The notes: generated from the letters alone by a model not told the origin. DNA of 64,000 nucleotides from Devosia sp. Root413D1 (GCF_001425235.1 NZ_LMEA01000008.1:62001-126000), one strand, 5' to 3'; numbered from the stretch's first letter, positions 8,357 to 15,589 are shown. Numbers and translations: made by a program.

Positions 8357-9133
8357 ATGCATGTCTACGTGATCAATCTGGCGCGCCGCCCCGACCGCCG
8401 GGCGTTTATGCAGCAGCAGGCCGAACGACTGGGTCTGAAGTTCGACTACATCGACGCCGTCGATGCCCAGACCGACGCCCCCGAGTTCGCCGAGATCGAG
8501 GTGCGGGCCGGCGTGCATGGCCGCATCTCCCGCGGCGACCTCGCCTGCACGCTGAGCCACAGGACGTTCTGGCGCCGGTTCCTGGCCTCAGGCGAGCCCT
8601 ACGCCGTCGTGCTCGAGGACGACGCTATCCTTGCCGACGATTGTGGTCAGTTCTTTGCCGATAGCGTCTGGATCCCGCCGGGCGCCGATGTCGTCAAGCT
8701 CGAGCGCTATGGCCGCCATCGCCCGATGTTGATGGATCGCGACACCCGGCCGGCTCACAGCCGCCGCGTCGGCCGCTTCTACGGCAAATGCGCCGGCACG
8801 GCTGGCTACGTCGTCTCCGCCGCCGGCGCCCGCGCGCTGCTCGAGGCCACCACGTCGGTTGATGACCCGATCGACCAGATGATGTTCAACCCCGGCCGCT
8901 CGACGCTGTTCGGCCGGCTCGCGCCCTTTGTGCTGGAACCTGCCATCTGCGAGCAGGAACAGGTGGCCGTCCCCTCCGACATCCGCGGCAAGCGCCAATC
9001 GAGCCGTGGCGGGCTGCAGGGCGTGCTGAACGAACTTCGCGCCGTCCCACGGCAGCTCGCGCACGCCATGAGTCTCGCGCTGCCGCTGCTGCAGGGACGG
9101 CTCGAGCGCCGCGTCCTGACCTTCCGCCGCTAG
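8357..9133 (+). CDS. Glycosyltransferase family 25 (LPS-type)
   Basis: GT25 enzymes add galactose or glucose to lipopolysaccharide or other envelope glycans from UDP-sugars. 258 residues. The family start YVINLARRPDRR, the LSH motif (ACTLSH) and the metal/nucleotide-binding VLEDDAI (about 83-89) are visible, as is the late GTAGYVVS motif. No membrane segment. The gene stands alone, divergent from the LprI-like gene and convergent with the TauE gene. No clear ribosome site. Acceptor unknown. Confidence 0.85.
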   Translation: MHVYVINLARRPDRRAFMQQQAERLGLKFDYIDAVDAQTDAPEFAEIEVRAGVHGRISRGDLACTLSHRTFWRRFLASGEPYAVVLEDDAILADDCGQFFADSVWIPPGADVVKLERYGRHRPMLMDRDTRPAHSRRVGRFYGKCAGTAGYVVSAAGARALLEATTSVDDPIDQMMFNPGRSTLFGRLAPFVLEPAICEQEQVAVPSDIRGKRQSSRGGLQGVLNELRAVPRQLAHAMSLALPLLQGRLERRVLTFRR

Positions 9134-9147
9134 CGGCTCAAAGCACT

Positions 9148-9900
9148 CTACGGAAACACCAGCAGCTTCACCGCCAGCGCGATCGACACCACCACCACCA
9201 GCGGTCGGATCAGCCTCGCGCCGAAGCGGATGCCGGTGAGTGCCCCGAGATAGCCGCCGATGATCTGCCCGACGATCATCACCCCCGCCACGAGCCACAC
9301 GACGTTACCCGAGGGGATGAACAGCGCCAGCGCGCCCAGGTTCGAAGTGAGGTTCAGCACCTTGGTGTGCCCCGCCGCGCGCGTCACCCCGAAGCCGAAC
9401 AGTGTCACGAAGCCGAGCGTCATGAACGACCCCGTCCCCGGCCCCAGGATGCCGTCGTAGAACCCGACGGCAAAGCCCATCAGCGGCAGGAAGATCGCGA
9501 TGCCGAGCCGGGCGTGGCTGTCCTCGTCGGTGAGCCTGGGTGCGAAGGCGAAGTAGAGCGCCACCGCGATCAGCGCCACCGGCACGGCGTATTGCAGCAC
9601 TGTCGTATCGATCGATTTGACCGCCAGCGCCCCGAGGAACGAGCCGCCAAAGGTCAGCGGGATCGCTACCGCTAGCAGTTTCAGCGACACGAACCCCTTG
9701 CGCCAGTAGGTGAAGGCGGCGATCACCGTGCCCACCACCGACTGCAGCTTGTTGGTCCCGAACGCGGTGACCGGCGGTATGCCAACCGCCAGCAGCGCCG
9801 GAATGGCGATCAGCCCGCCGCCACCGGCAATGGCATCGACGAACCCCGCGAGCAGCCCCACGAAGCCAAGTGCGACGAGGATCGTCAGGTCGAAGCTCAC
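9148..9900 (-). CDS. TauE/SafE family membrane transporter (putative sulfite/sulfonate exporter)
   Basis: Integral inner-membrane protein, 250 residues with about eight hydrophobic segments. It carries the family motifs: GFVDAIAGGGGLIAIPALL at residues 20-38, GTNKLQSVVGT, and the second-half repeat FYDGILGPGTGSF and NLTSNLGAL. Family members export sulfite, sulfoacetate or related anions. Its start overlaps the hisG stop by 4 bases (GTGA/ATGA style), so it is the last gene of the hisS-hisZ-hisG transcript, though a role in histidine synthesis is not expected. Confidence 0.85.
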   Translation of the reverse strand: MSFDLTILVALGFVGLLAGFVDAIAGGGGLIAIPALLAVGIPPVTAFGTNKLQSVVGTVIAAFTYWRKGFVSLKLLAVAIPLTFGGSFLGALAVKSIDTTVLQYAVPVALIAVALYFAFAPRLTDEDSHARLGIAIFLPLMGFAVGFYDGILGPGTGSFMTLGFVTLFGFGVTRAAGHTKVLNLTSNLGALALFIPSGNVVWLVAGVMIVGQIIGGYLGALTGIRFGARLIRPLVVVVSIALAVKLLVFP

Positions 9901-10631
9901 AGCAGGGTGGAGATCCCCGGCGGCACCCCGCCCATGATCGACAGCAGCGCTTCGAGCTGCGCCTTCCTGAGCGGCGTCCAGTCGGCAGTACGTGACACGA
10001 TCAGGTTCGCTTCCGACTTCATGATCAGCCCGTCCTCCAGCACGCGCAACTGGTTGGCGGCGAGGGTGGAGCCGGTCGAAGTAATGTCGACGATCAGGTC
10101 GGCCGATCCGGCTGCCGGCGCCGATTCCGTCGCTCCGGCGCTCTCGACGATGCGATACTCGGCAATGCCGTACTTGGCGAAGTGCCGCCGTGTCAGGTTC
10201 ACATACTTGGTCGCAACACGCAGCCAGCGGCCATGACGCGAGCGAAAATCCGACGCCACATCGGCGAGGTCGGTCATCTGCTGCACGTCGATCCAGCTGT
10301 CGGGAATGGCCACCACCACATTGGCTTCGCCGAAGCCGAGCCCGCGCACGAACAGCACGTTCTCTTCGCCGTTCTCGGAGGCCTCGTGGATCAGGTCAGA
10401 ACCGGTGACGCCGATATCGACACCGCCGAGGATCAGCTCGCGCGCGATCTCGGCCGCCGGATAGAACCGCACCGTCACCTGCGGCTGGTTCTTGATCGAG
10501 CCGACATAGGAGCGCGCGCCACCCGGACGGGCGATGTTCATGCGCGCCGTCGAGAAGGCCTTGCGGGTCAGCTCCTCGAGCCGCCCCTTGCTGGGGATCG
10601 CGAGCGTCAGGCCGCCGGGCAAGGTGCTCAT
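9897..10631 (-). CDS. hisG: ATP phosphoribosyltransferase, short form catalytic subunit
   Basis: First enzyme of histidine synthesis: ATP + PRPP to phosphoribosyl-ATP. 244 residues without the C-terminal regulatory ACT-like domain, i.e. the short form that needs HisZ. Motifs seen: LAIPSKGRL near the N-terminus, GVDIGVTGSDLI, and the PRPP loop region DLIVDITSTGSTLAAN. The start overlaps the hisZ stop by 4 bases. The presence of hisZ directly upstream fits the short-form assignment. Confidence 0.93.
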   Translation of the reverse strand: MSTLPGGLTLAIPSKGRLEELTRKAFSTARMNIARPGGARSYVGSIKNQPQVTVRFYPAAEIARELILGGVDIGVTGSDLIHEASENGEENVLFVRGLGFGEANVVVAIPDSWIDVQQMTDLADVASDFRSRHGRWLRVATKYVNLTRRHFAKYGIAEYRIVESAGATESAPAAGSADLIVDITSTGSTLAANQLRVLEDGLIMKSEANLIVSRTADWTPLRKAQLEALLSIMGGVPPGISTLL

Positions 10632-11713
10632 TGTTCGGCCTCCCTCTCGAGCCGGTCGACCCAGAGCGCACAGCCTGAGGCCTTTACCGGCTCGCCCGCG
10701 CCCAGCCGCTCCAGCATGCGGTCATACTCGCCGCCCGACGCCAGCACTTCGCCGTCCGAGCCGGTCATCTCGAACACGATGCCGGTATAGTAATCGAGGC
10801 GCGGCGAGAAGCTCGCATCGAAGATCACGTCGGCATTGGGCGATAGCGCCGCCAGCGCCGCCGCGTGGTTGCGCACCTGGTACAGCGGCTCGTCGAAATC
10901 GAACCCGGCCTGCTTGCACATCTCCGAGATGCGCTCGAATGCCGTCTCGGTGCTCTCGGCAACCGACAGGTAGTTCTGCAGCAACGCCACCGTCTCGGGT
11001 GGGATCGGCGCCGATTCCAGCGCCTGCTTTTCGAGGTAGCGGTCGGCGATCTCTTCCGGCGTGCGGCTGCCGATCAGGCTCAGCCCACCCGACAGCATCG
11101 CATCGGTAACGATCTCGATCACCGTGTCACGGCTATCGGGGGCAGGGGCCTCCGCCCGTTCTTCCGGGTTGCTGAGCCGTTCCATCAGGCGCTCCAGCGC
11201 CTCGGGGTGGCCGAAGCGGTGACGGATGCGGCTGCGCCACGCCACCGGGATCTCAGCCGCTTCGAGGAACGCCTCGAACAGCCCGACCCCGCCCAGCCGC
11301 ACGTTCGGCGCGGTGATGTCGTAGATGGCCAGCGCCCAGCGCGCGAAGGTCAGCACCTGGTCGAGCGCATTGTCGGCATCGGCCTGGCCCAGGAGTTCGA
11401 GCCCGGCCTGCTCGAATTCGACCGGGGTGGACTGGTATTGGCGGAAGATCGGGCCGAGATAGGTGTAGGCCGAGGGGGCGCCGGTCAGCCCCTCCTCGAG
11501 ATATTGCTGCGCGATCGGCAGCGTGAAATCCGGCCTCAGGCAGTACTCGACGCCGTTATTGGTCGTGGTGAGCAGCAGGTTCCGCCCGAATTCCTCACCC
11601 GCGAGATCGAAATAGGGGCCGGCAGGCAGCAGCAGCGCCGGGGTGGCGCGCGTCACCGTGCGCGACTCGACCAGCCGTACCAGCGCCGCATATCGCTCAG
11701 AGGCTGTCTTCAC
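10628..11713 (-). CDS. hisZ: ATP phosphoribosyltransferase regulatory subunit
   Basis: HisRS-like protein without aminoacylation activity that activates short HisG and mediates histidine feedback. The chosen GTG start gives 361 residues beginning [12 protein letters not shown] and overlaps the hisS stop by 4 bases (GTGA); the longer frame upstream lies in hisS antisense of the wrong frame and is dropped. Class II synthetase-like motif 2 region is seen around [11 protein letters not shown], and [11 protein letters not shown] matches the histidine-pocket segment. Fits between hisS and hisG. Confidence 0.9.
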   Translation of the reverse strand: MKTASERYAALVRLVESRTVTRATPALLLPAGPYFDLAGEEFGRNLLLTTTNNGVEYCLRPDFTLPIAQQYLEEGLTGAPSAYTYLGPIFRQYQSTPVEFEQAGLELLGQADADNALDQVLTFARWALAIYDITAPNVRLGGVGLFEAFLEAAEIPVAWRSRIRHRFGHPEALERLMERLSNPEERAEAPAPDSRDTVIEIVTDAMLSGGLSLIGSRTPEEIADRYLEKQALESAPIPPETVALLQNYLSVAESTETAFERISEMCKQAGFDFDEPLYQVRNHAAALAALSPNADVIFDASFSPRLDYYTGIVFEMTGSDGEVLASGGEYDRMLERLGAGEPVKASGCALWVDRLEREAEQ

Positions 11714-13155
11714 TTGTTGGCTTCCAGGTAGGCGGCCACTGCCGGCAGTTCGGCGATGGCCGCAACGATGGCGTCGAGGTCGCCGTCGCATTCGAACTGG
11801 CCCGGCCGCGCTGCCTTGTATTCGGCGTTGTCGGCAATCGCCTTGGCCGCCTGTTTGCCAGCGATCAGGTCCTTGATCTGGACCTTGCCGAGCTCGCGTT
11901 CCTGCGTGCCTTCGATGATCACCGCCGGCGCGTTGCGCTTATCGGCATAAGCCACCTGCTTGCCGAAGTTCTTGGTATTGCCCATGAACATCTCGGCCCG
12001 GATTCCCGCCCGGCGCAGCCGCGAGGTGATCGCCTGGTAGCGCGCCGTCTGCTCCTTATCGAGCACCAGCACCACCACCGGCCCCAGCGGCTCCTCGGCC
12101 CCGAGATTGCCGGTCAGCCGCAGCGCATGGGCAAGCCGCGACACGCCGATCGAGAAGCCGGTTGCCGGCACCGGTTCCGAACGGAACCGGCTCACCAGAC
12201 CGTCATAGCGTCCGCCGCCGCCGACCGCCCCGAACACCACATCCTGGCCCTTCTCGTTCTGCACCTTGAAGGTCAGTTCGATCTCGAACACCGGGCCAGT
12301 GTAATACTCGAGCCCACGCACCACTGCCGGATCGATCTTGATCCTGTCCGCGCCATAGCCGGCCGCGTCGAACAGCGCCTGCATGGCGTTGAGCTCGGCA
12401 ATCCCCTCATTGTGCTCCGGCTCTTCGCCACGCACATAGTTCAGCACCACGGCGCGCTGTCCGTCGCTGAGGCCCGCACCCTTGGTGAAGTCGCCGCTCT
12501 CGTCCTTGCGGCCTTCCCCAAGCAGCAGCGCCACCCCGTCGGTGCCGAACTTGTCGAGCTTGTCGATAGCGCGCAGCACCGAGAGTTTCTGCCCCTCGTC
12601 GACGACACCCGCCGACGCCAGCACTCCGTCCAGCACCTTGCGGTTGTTGACCTTCACCACGTATTTGCCGGCCAATCCCAGCGCGTCCATGGTGTCGGCC
12701 ATCATCATGCACATCTCGGCATCGGCCTCGGGCCCCGCCGCGCCGACCGTGTCGGCGTCGAACTGCATGAACTGGCGGAACCGCCCCGGCCCCGGCTTCT
12801 CGTTGCGGAACACATAGCCGGCTCGATAGCTGCGATAGGGCTTGGCCAGCTTGTCGAAATTCTCGGCGAAGTGCCGGGCCAGCGGCGCCGTCAGATCGTA
12901 GCGGAGACTCATCCACTGCTCGTCGTCGTCCTGCAGCGAGAACACCCCGGCGTTCGGCCGGTCGGTGTCGGGCAGGAACTTGCCGAGCGTCTCGGTATAC
13001 TCGAGCAGCGGCGTTTCGACCGGATCGAAGCCATAGCGCTCGTAGACCGCGCGGATCTTCGCCGTCATTGCGTTCACCGCCGAAATATCGGCGGGCAAAC
13101 GATCTTCGAAGCCGCGCGGCAACCGCGGCGCGATGAGCTTCTTCTTGTCGGTCAT
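11710..13155 (-). CDS. hisS: Histidyl-tRNA synthetase
   Basis: Charges tRNA-His with histidine. 481 residues, somewhat long, as common in alphaproteobacteria. Class II motif 1 region [12 protein letters not shown], motif 2 [14 protein letters not shown] with the catalytic arginines, the histidine A motif [12 protein letters not shown], and motif 3 GFSIGVSRL are all visible; a C-terminal anticodon-binding domain follows (about 370-481). First gene of a hisS-hisZ-hisG-TauE series joined by 4-base overlaps. The partner tRNA-His lies at 20943-21019 and has the unusual alphaproteobacterial identity elements. Confidence 0.95.
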   Translation of the reverse strand: MTDKKKLIAPRLPRGFEDRLPADISAVNAMTAKIRAVYERYGFDPVETPLLEYTETLGKFLPDTDRPNAGVFSLQDDDEQWMSLRYDLTAPLARHFAENFDKLAKPYRSYRAGYVFRNEKPGPGRFRQFMQFDADTVGAAGPEADAEMCMMMADTMDALGLAGKYVVKVNNRKVLDGVLASAGVVDEGQKLSVLRAIDKLDKFGTDGVALLLGEGRKDESGDFTKGAGLSDGQRAVVLNYVRGEEPEHNEGIAELNAMQALFDAAGYGADRIKIDPAVVRGLEYYTGPVFEIELTFKVQNEKGQDVVFGAVGGGGRYDGLVSRFRSEPVPATGFSIGVSRLAHALRLTGNLGAEEPLGPVVVLVLDKEQTARYQAITSRLRRAGIRAEMFMGNTKNFGKQVAYADKRNAPAVIIEGTQERELGKVQIKDLIAGKQAAKAIADNAEYKAARPGQFECDGDLDAIVAAIAELPAVAAYLEANK

Positions 13156-13285
13156 GGTGTCTGCTGGTCAGAGCCCGGAATCTGAGGCTGGTTCCTAACG
13201 GAAAGCCCCCGCTGACTCAAGGAAACCACCTGTGTCTTTGCGGCAACAGTATCATGCGTGGTGCGTCAGCCTGTCGCATCCGGGG

Positions 13286-13314
13286 TTGGCATTGCTTCCG
13301 AGTCGGCGTATCAG
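13286..13314 (+). promoter_or_regulatory. Candidate sigma-70-like promoter for the small-ORF array
   Basis: TTGGCA (13286-13291) and TATCAG (13309-13314) are separated by 17 bases, 38 bases before the first small ORF. Each box deviates from consensus (one and two mismatches). No good general-stress (GGAAC-N16/17-CGTT) pair was found in this gap. Confidence 0.35.
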
Positions 13315-13351
13315 CCCCTTCGTTCAACGCCAACCAAAGAGGAGGCGACGC

Positions 13352-13414
13352 ATGATTCATTCGATGTTCGCTTCCGGTCCTGGCGTTAACCCAGCTGGTC
13401 TCTCTCGCGCCTAA
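13352..13414 (+). CDS. Possible 20-residue leader peptide of the small-ORF array
   Basis: A 20-codon ORF (MIHSMFASGPGVNPAGLSRA) with an excellent ribosome site, GAGGAGG, 6 bases before the ATG. It is the first ORF after the candidate promoter and, unlike the five following ORFs, has no hairpin before its start. A 6-bp hairpin with a C-rich loop begins 9 bases after its stop. It could be a regulatory leader or a real micro-protein; no homology can be claimed. The in-frame extension upstream to 13232 has no ribosome site and runs through the promoter region, so I reject it. Confidence 0.45.
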   Translation: MIHSMFASGPGVNPAGLSRA

Positions 13415-13422
13415 CCGGCGCC

Positions 13423-13439
13423 GACCCCTCCCCGGGGTC
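13423..13439 (+). other. Hairpin with C-rich loop after the leader ORF
   Basis: GACCCC (13423-13428) pairs perfectly with GGGGTC (13434-13439) around the loop TCCCC. Located 9 bases after the 20-codon ORF. The C-rich loop could pair with Shine-Dalgarno sequences; compare the loop CCTCCC at 16929-16934. No T-tract, so not a classical terminator. Confidence 0.5.
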
Positions 13440-13543
13440 CTCTGTTCCAGCCTTTTCTAGCCTCGACTGAACCCCAGCAACCGGCATCGCCATTCGGCGC
13501 CTTCGCGTCCGGATTCCGTCGCCACCACCATTGTCTCTCAACC

Positions 13544-13577
13544 AGAGGACCGGGCCGCATTGCGCCCGGATGAGATC
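13544..13577 (+). promoter_or_regulatory. SD-hairpin-spacer module 1 (before small ORF B)
   Basis: AGAGGA (13544-13549) abuts a 6-bp stem CCGGGC/GCCCGG (13550-13555 with 13564-13569, loop CGCATTGC); then 8 bases to the ATG at 13578. In linear form SD and ATG are 28 bases apart; folding brings them to 8. An in-frame TTG (13560) sits in the loop as an alternative start. Confidence 0.6.
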
Positions 13578-13820
13578 ATGACTCTTGAACTCCAGACCCG
13601 TGCCCCGGCACGCACCAACCGCGCTCAGGCGCACACTCATGTAGGCGTCGCCGGCGCGCTGGTATCAGCAGCCGTCACGATGCTTGCCAACGCCCAGCTG
13701 GCGCGCGCGGCGAGACGTTACAAGTCTCGCGGCTCGCCACCTGTGCCCAGTCATCTCCGTCGCGATCTCGGGCTGATGCCCGAGGTGATGGAGCCGAAAA
13801 GCCACTGGGATTATCGGTGA
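13578..13820 (+). CDS. Small DUF1127-like protein (80 aa)
   Basis: 80 residues. N-terminal third polar, then a short hydrophobic stretch GVAGALVSAAVTMLANAQLA (about 23-42), then a basic arginine-rich C-terminus RAARRYKSRG followed by LRRDLGLMPEV, which resembles the DUF1127 core (L.DIGL). DUF1127 proteins are tiny, arginine-rich, often stress-induced, and some bind RNA. The ATG was chosen for its position 8 bases after the conserved hairpin; an alternative TTG at 13560 would add MRPDEI. A long perfect hairpin follows the stop directly. Confidence 0.65.
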   Translation: MTLELQTRAPARTNRAQAHTHVGVAGALVSAAVTMLANAQLARAARRYKSRGSPPVPSHLRRDLGLMPEVMEPKSHWDYR

Positions 13821-13864
13821 CAGCGGCTGCGGTCTTCTCGTGAGGCCGCAGTCCGCCACCGCTG
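13821..13864 (+). other. Two-step hairpin directly after small ORF B
   Basis: Outer stem CAGCGG (13821-13826) with CCGCTG (13859-13864) encloses inner stem CTGCGG (13827-13832) with CCGCAG (13846-13851). It starts on the base after the stop codon. No T-run follows, so it is more likely a transcript-protecting or attenuating structure than a terminator. Confidence 0.55.
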
Positions 13865-13880
13865 TCCCTCTGCTTGCATC

Positions 13881-13911
13881 AGAGGACCGGGCTTTGTCCC
13901 GGACAGATCAG
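13881..13911 (+). promoter_or_regulatory. SD-hairpin-spacer module 2 (before small ORF C)
   Basis: AGAGGA (13881-13886) abuts the 5-bp stem CCGGG/CCCGG (13887-13891 with 13898-13902, loop CTTTGT), followed by 9 bases to the ATG at 13912. An in-frame TTG (13894) lies in the loop, 7 bases after the SD, as the competing start. Confidence 0.6.
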
Positions 13912-14136
13912 ATGGTTCTCATCGTACGGGACCGCGCCACGTCGCGCATCCTCAACACGCCCGAATTCGACATCGGGCAAATCGGCCTCATCGGGCGGAT
14001 CCGCCTGTTCATCGCCCGGCGCCGTGCCGATGCGATGCTGCGCCGCGTCCTCCGGCCCTATCGCCGGGGCAGCGCCGCTCCGCTGTCGCCGCACCTGCTC
14101 AAGGATATCGGGCTGCCGCCCGACCTCCGCATGTAG
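13912..14136 (+). CDS. Small DUF1127-like protein (74 aa)
   Basis: 74 residues, very basic. Begins MVLIVRDRATSRIL, has IGLIGRIRLFIARRRADAML in the middle and ends LSPHLLKDIGLPPDLRM, whose LKDIGLPPD matches the DUF1127 signature (LxDIGLxRxD). Probably related to the preceding 80-residue protein, sharing the arginine-rich stretch and the DLGL/DIGL end. Expression probably tied to the 5' hairpin module. Members in other alphaproteobacteria respond to stress and affect RNA turnover; that role here is inference only. Confidence 0.7.
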   Translation: MVLIVRDRATSRILNTPEFDIGQIGLIGRIRLFIARRRADAMLRRVLRPYRRGSAAPLSPHLLKDIGLPPDLRM

Positions 14137-14146
14137 AGCACTTCAG

Positions 14147-14220
14147 GGGCGCCGGCCTCCCGGCGAGGGCTTTGCCTCGTCCGGTCCCGGCGAGGGCTCG
14201 CTCTCGTCCGGCCGGCGCCC
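14147..14220 (+). other. Predicted three-way-junction RNA between small ORFs C and D
   Basis: Perfect 11-bp outer arms GGGCGCCGGCC (14147-14157) and GGCCGGCGCCC (14210-14220) enclose two tandem 27-base near-copies (14158-14184 and 14185-14211), each starting TCCCGGCGAGGGCT and ending CTCGTCCGG and each able to form its own hairpin. Starts 10 bases after the stop of ORF C. Confidence 0.6.
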
Positions 14221-14239
14221 GTTAGCAGTTCAATCATTC

Positions 14240-14273
14240 AAGGAGCCGGCGCGTGACGCGTCCGGACACGCAC
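14240..14273 (+). promoter_or_regulatory. SD-hairpin-spacer module 3 (before small ORF D)
   Basis: AAGGAG (14240-14245) abuts an 8-bp stem with one bulged T: CCGGCGCG (14246-14253), loop TGA, CGCG and CCGG (14257-14265). Then exactly 8 bases to the ATG at 14274. A GTG (14253-14255) at the stem/loop edge is in frame and 7 bases from the SD. Confidence 0.6.
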
Positions 14274-14420
14274 ATGTTTTTGTTCAACCGCCCCGGCGAC
14301 CGACGTCGGAAGCCAGATCTCGGCCAGCCCCTGCCGCCTCGCGAGAGGCAGAGGGACGGCCTGCCGCTGCTCGGCAACATCACCGGCCTCGAACTCATGG
14401 CCCTGTTCATGAGCCGTTGA
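14253..14420 (+). CDS. Small protein D, family of three paralogues (48 or 55 aa)
   Basis: From GTG the product is 55 residues (MTRPDTH then MFLF...); from the ATG at 14274 it is 48. Three zones: hydrophobic start MFLF, an arginine-rich part (DRRRK), a proline/charged middle (PLPPRERQRD), and a conserved amphipathic C-terminus GLELMALFMSR. It is clearly paralogous to E (14449-14634) and more distantly to F (14666-14800). The differences from E are mostly third-base or conservative, which supports real coding. I recognise no named family. Whether GTG or ATG is used is open: GTG has ideal spacing, ATG needs the hairpin folded. Confidence 0.6.
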   Translation: MTRPDTHMFLFNRPGDRRRKPDLGQPLPPRERQRDGLPLLGNITGLELMALFMSR

Positions 14421-14434
14421 CCGCAACCCATCCT

Positions 14435-14469
14435 GAGGGAGCCGGCGCGTGACGCGTCCGGATACGCAG
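14435..14469 (+). promoter_or_regulatory. SD-hairpin-spacer module 4 (before small ORF E)
   Basis: GAGGGAG (14435-14441) abuts the same bulged 8-bp stem as in module 3 (14442-14461, loop TGA); then 8 bases to the ATG at 14470. The 5' region is almost identical to module 3; in the 28 bases between stem start and ATG only two bases differ. Confidence 0.6.
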
Positions 14470-14634
14470 ATGTTCTTGTTCAAACGCTCCAGCGACCGTC
14501 GCCGGAACGCCATTGTCGACGAACCGCTTCCGCTCCGGGAGCGGCGAAACGATGAGCTGCCGATCCCCGGCAACGTCACCGGCCTCGAACTCATGGTGCT
14601 GTTCCTGAGCCGCCAACAGCAAACCCGCTATTGA
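14449..14634 (+). CDS. Small protein E, family of three paralogues (54 or 61 aa)
   Basis: 61 residues from GTG (MTRPDTQ then MFLF...), 54 from the ATG at 14470. Same plan as D: MFLFKRSSDRRR, a charged middle PLPLRERRNDELP, then GLELMVLFLSR and a short extra tail QQQTRY. About 60 percent identical to D by eye. The stop codon TGA overlaps the GAGGGAG ribosome site of ORF F, so E and F are tightly linked on one message. No function can be named. Confidence 0.6.
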   Translation: MTRPDTQMFLFKRSSDRRRNAIVDEPLPLRERRNDELPIPGNVTGLELMVLFLSRQQQTRY

Positions 14635-14665
14635 GGGAGCCGGCGCAACGTCGCCGGACGACACG
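14633..14665 (+). promoter_or_regulatory. SD-hairpin-spacer module 5 (before small ORF F)
   Basis: GAGGGAG (14633-14639) abuts a perfect 6-bp stem CCGGCG/CGCCGG (14640-14645 with 14652-14657, loop CAACGT); then exactly 8 bases to the ATG at 14666. Here no in-frame GTG/TTG/ATG exists in the hairpin, which favours use of the ATG beyond it. Confidence 0.6.
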
Positions 14666-14800
14666 ATGTTCTTCCCACGCAAACTCGGCCTCCGCCGCTA
14701 CGCCCAGAAGCCGAAACAACACCTCAACCCGAACGATGAGCTGCGCCCAGAGCTCAAGCTGTCCAAGCTCGAGCTGATGGCCCTGCTGCTGATCAGGTAA
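14666..14800 (+). CDS. Small protein F, family of three paralogues (44 aa)
   Basis: 44 residues, too short for usual gene finders. It repeats the plan of D and E: MFFPRKLGLRRY at the start, a polar middle, and SKLELMALLLIR at the end, matching GLELMALFMSR of D. It lacks the MTRPDT extension because the codon in place of GTG is GCA. The last ORF of the array; a 9-bp hairpin follows 4 bases after the stop. Function unknown. Confidence 0.55.
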   Translation: MFFPRKLGLRRYAQKPKQHLNPNDELRPELKLSKLELMALLLIR

Positions 14801-14804
14801 GAGC

Positions 14805-14850
14805 GGGGCCGGTACCACGCGCACCGGCCCCATCTCCCCCTCGGCGGGGG
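14805..14850 (+). terminator. Double hairpin closing the small-ORF array
   Basis: Stem GGGGCCGGT (14805-14813) with ACCGGCCCC (14823-14831), 9 perfect pairs, followed by a second CCCCC/GGGGG hairpin (14836-14850). There is no clear T-tract, so it is a likely transcript end or 3' protector, not a textbook intrinsic terminator. Confidence 0.45.
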
Positions 14851-14953
14851 GCGGTCGGTCGAGTTGACGTGCTGCTTTTGCCCCCAACTCGATGACAGCT
14901 GGTGGTGGAGGTTCGATAGTGCCCGAAGCACCGCCGGACAGAGAGAGGTGAGG

Positions 14954-15556
14954 CTATTTCGGTCGCTTCAGCGCATTCCGCTCAGCTGCCGCCTCGGCCC
15001 GGCAAAAGCACCCGTCGACGTGGTCGTTCACCAGCCCCATCGCCTGCATGAACGCATAGCTCGTCGTCGGGCCAACGAACGAGAACCCGCGCTTCCTCAG
15101 GTCCTTACTCATTGCCTTGGACGCCTCGGTCTCCGCCGGGATACTCCCCGAGACGATCGGCCCCTCAACCGGCTCGGGCTCAAAACTCCAGAAATAGGCG
15201 GCTAGTGAGCCGAACTCCTGCTGCAGCTCCAGCGCCCGCTTGGCGTTGTTGATGGTCGAGGCGATCTTGCCGCGATGCCGGATAATGCCGGCATCCTTCA
15301 GCAACCGCTCGATATCGGCCTCGTCCATCGCTGCGACCTTCTTGAGGTCGAAGCCATGGAAGGCCGCGCGGAAATTCTCCCGCTTCCGCAGAATGGTGAT
15401 CCACGCGAGGCCCGACTGGAACCCCTCGAGGCAGAGCTTCTCGAACAACCTGACGTCGTCCGTCACCGGCCGTCCCCATTCGCGGTCGTGATAGTGCTGA
15501 TAGAGCTCGTCGCTCCCCGCCCAGCTGCAGCGCATCACCTCGGTCGGCGTTGACAT
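14954..15556 (-). CDS. tag: DNA-3-methyladenine glycosylase I
   Basis: Base-excision repair glycosylase that removes 3-methyladenine from alkylated DNA. 200 residues, normal. N-terminal RCSWAGSDELYQHYHDREWG includes the cysteine and the histidine of the zinc-binding set, with HVDGCFC at the C-terminus completing it; the catalytic-domain motif GFQSGLAWITILRKRENFR and the late GPTTSYAFMQAMG are diagnostic. Stand-alone gene convergent with the small-ORF array. Confidence 0.93.
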   Translation of the reverse strand: MSTPTEVMRCSWAGSDELYQHYHDREWGRPVTDDVRLFEKLCLEGFQSGLAWITILRKRENFRAAFHGFDLKKVAAMDEADIERLLKDAGIIRHRGKIASTINNAKRALELQQEFGSLAAYFWSFEPEPVEGPIVSGSIPAETEASKAMSKDLRKRGFSFVGPTTSYAFMQAMGLVNDHVDGCFCRAEAAAERNALKRPK

Positions 15557-15589
15557 GGTTAACTCCCGGTAAATAGATGAGCCCCATAA

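Noticed and set aside
13156..13351. General-stress (EcfG-type GGAAC-N16/17-CGTT) promoter for the small-ORF array
   Set aside because: GGAAA and CGTT-like words occur but not at the needed spacing; a sigma-70-like pair fits better, though weakly.
13232..13414. 60-codon version of the leader ORF
   Set aside because: No ribosome site at 13232 and it spans the candidate promoter; the ATG at 13352 has a near-ideal SD.
13540..14665. Repeated GGAGCCGG/GGACCGG hairpins taken as a CRISPR-like or mobile repeat array
   Set aside because: Each unit has a fixed position before a start codon and the DNA between is coding, with different lengths; not spacers and no cas genes.
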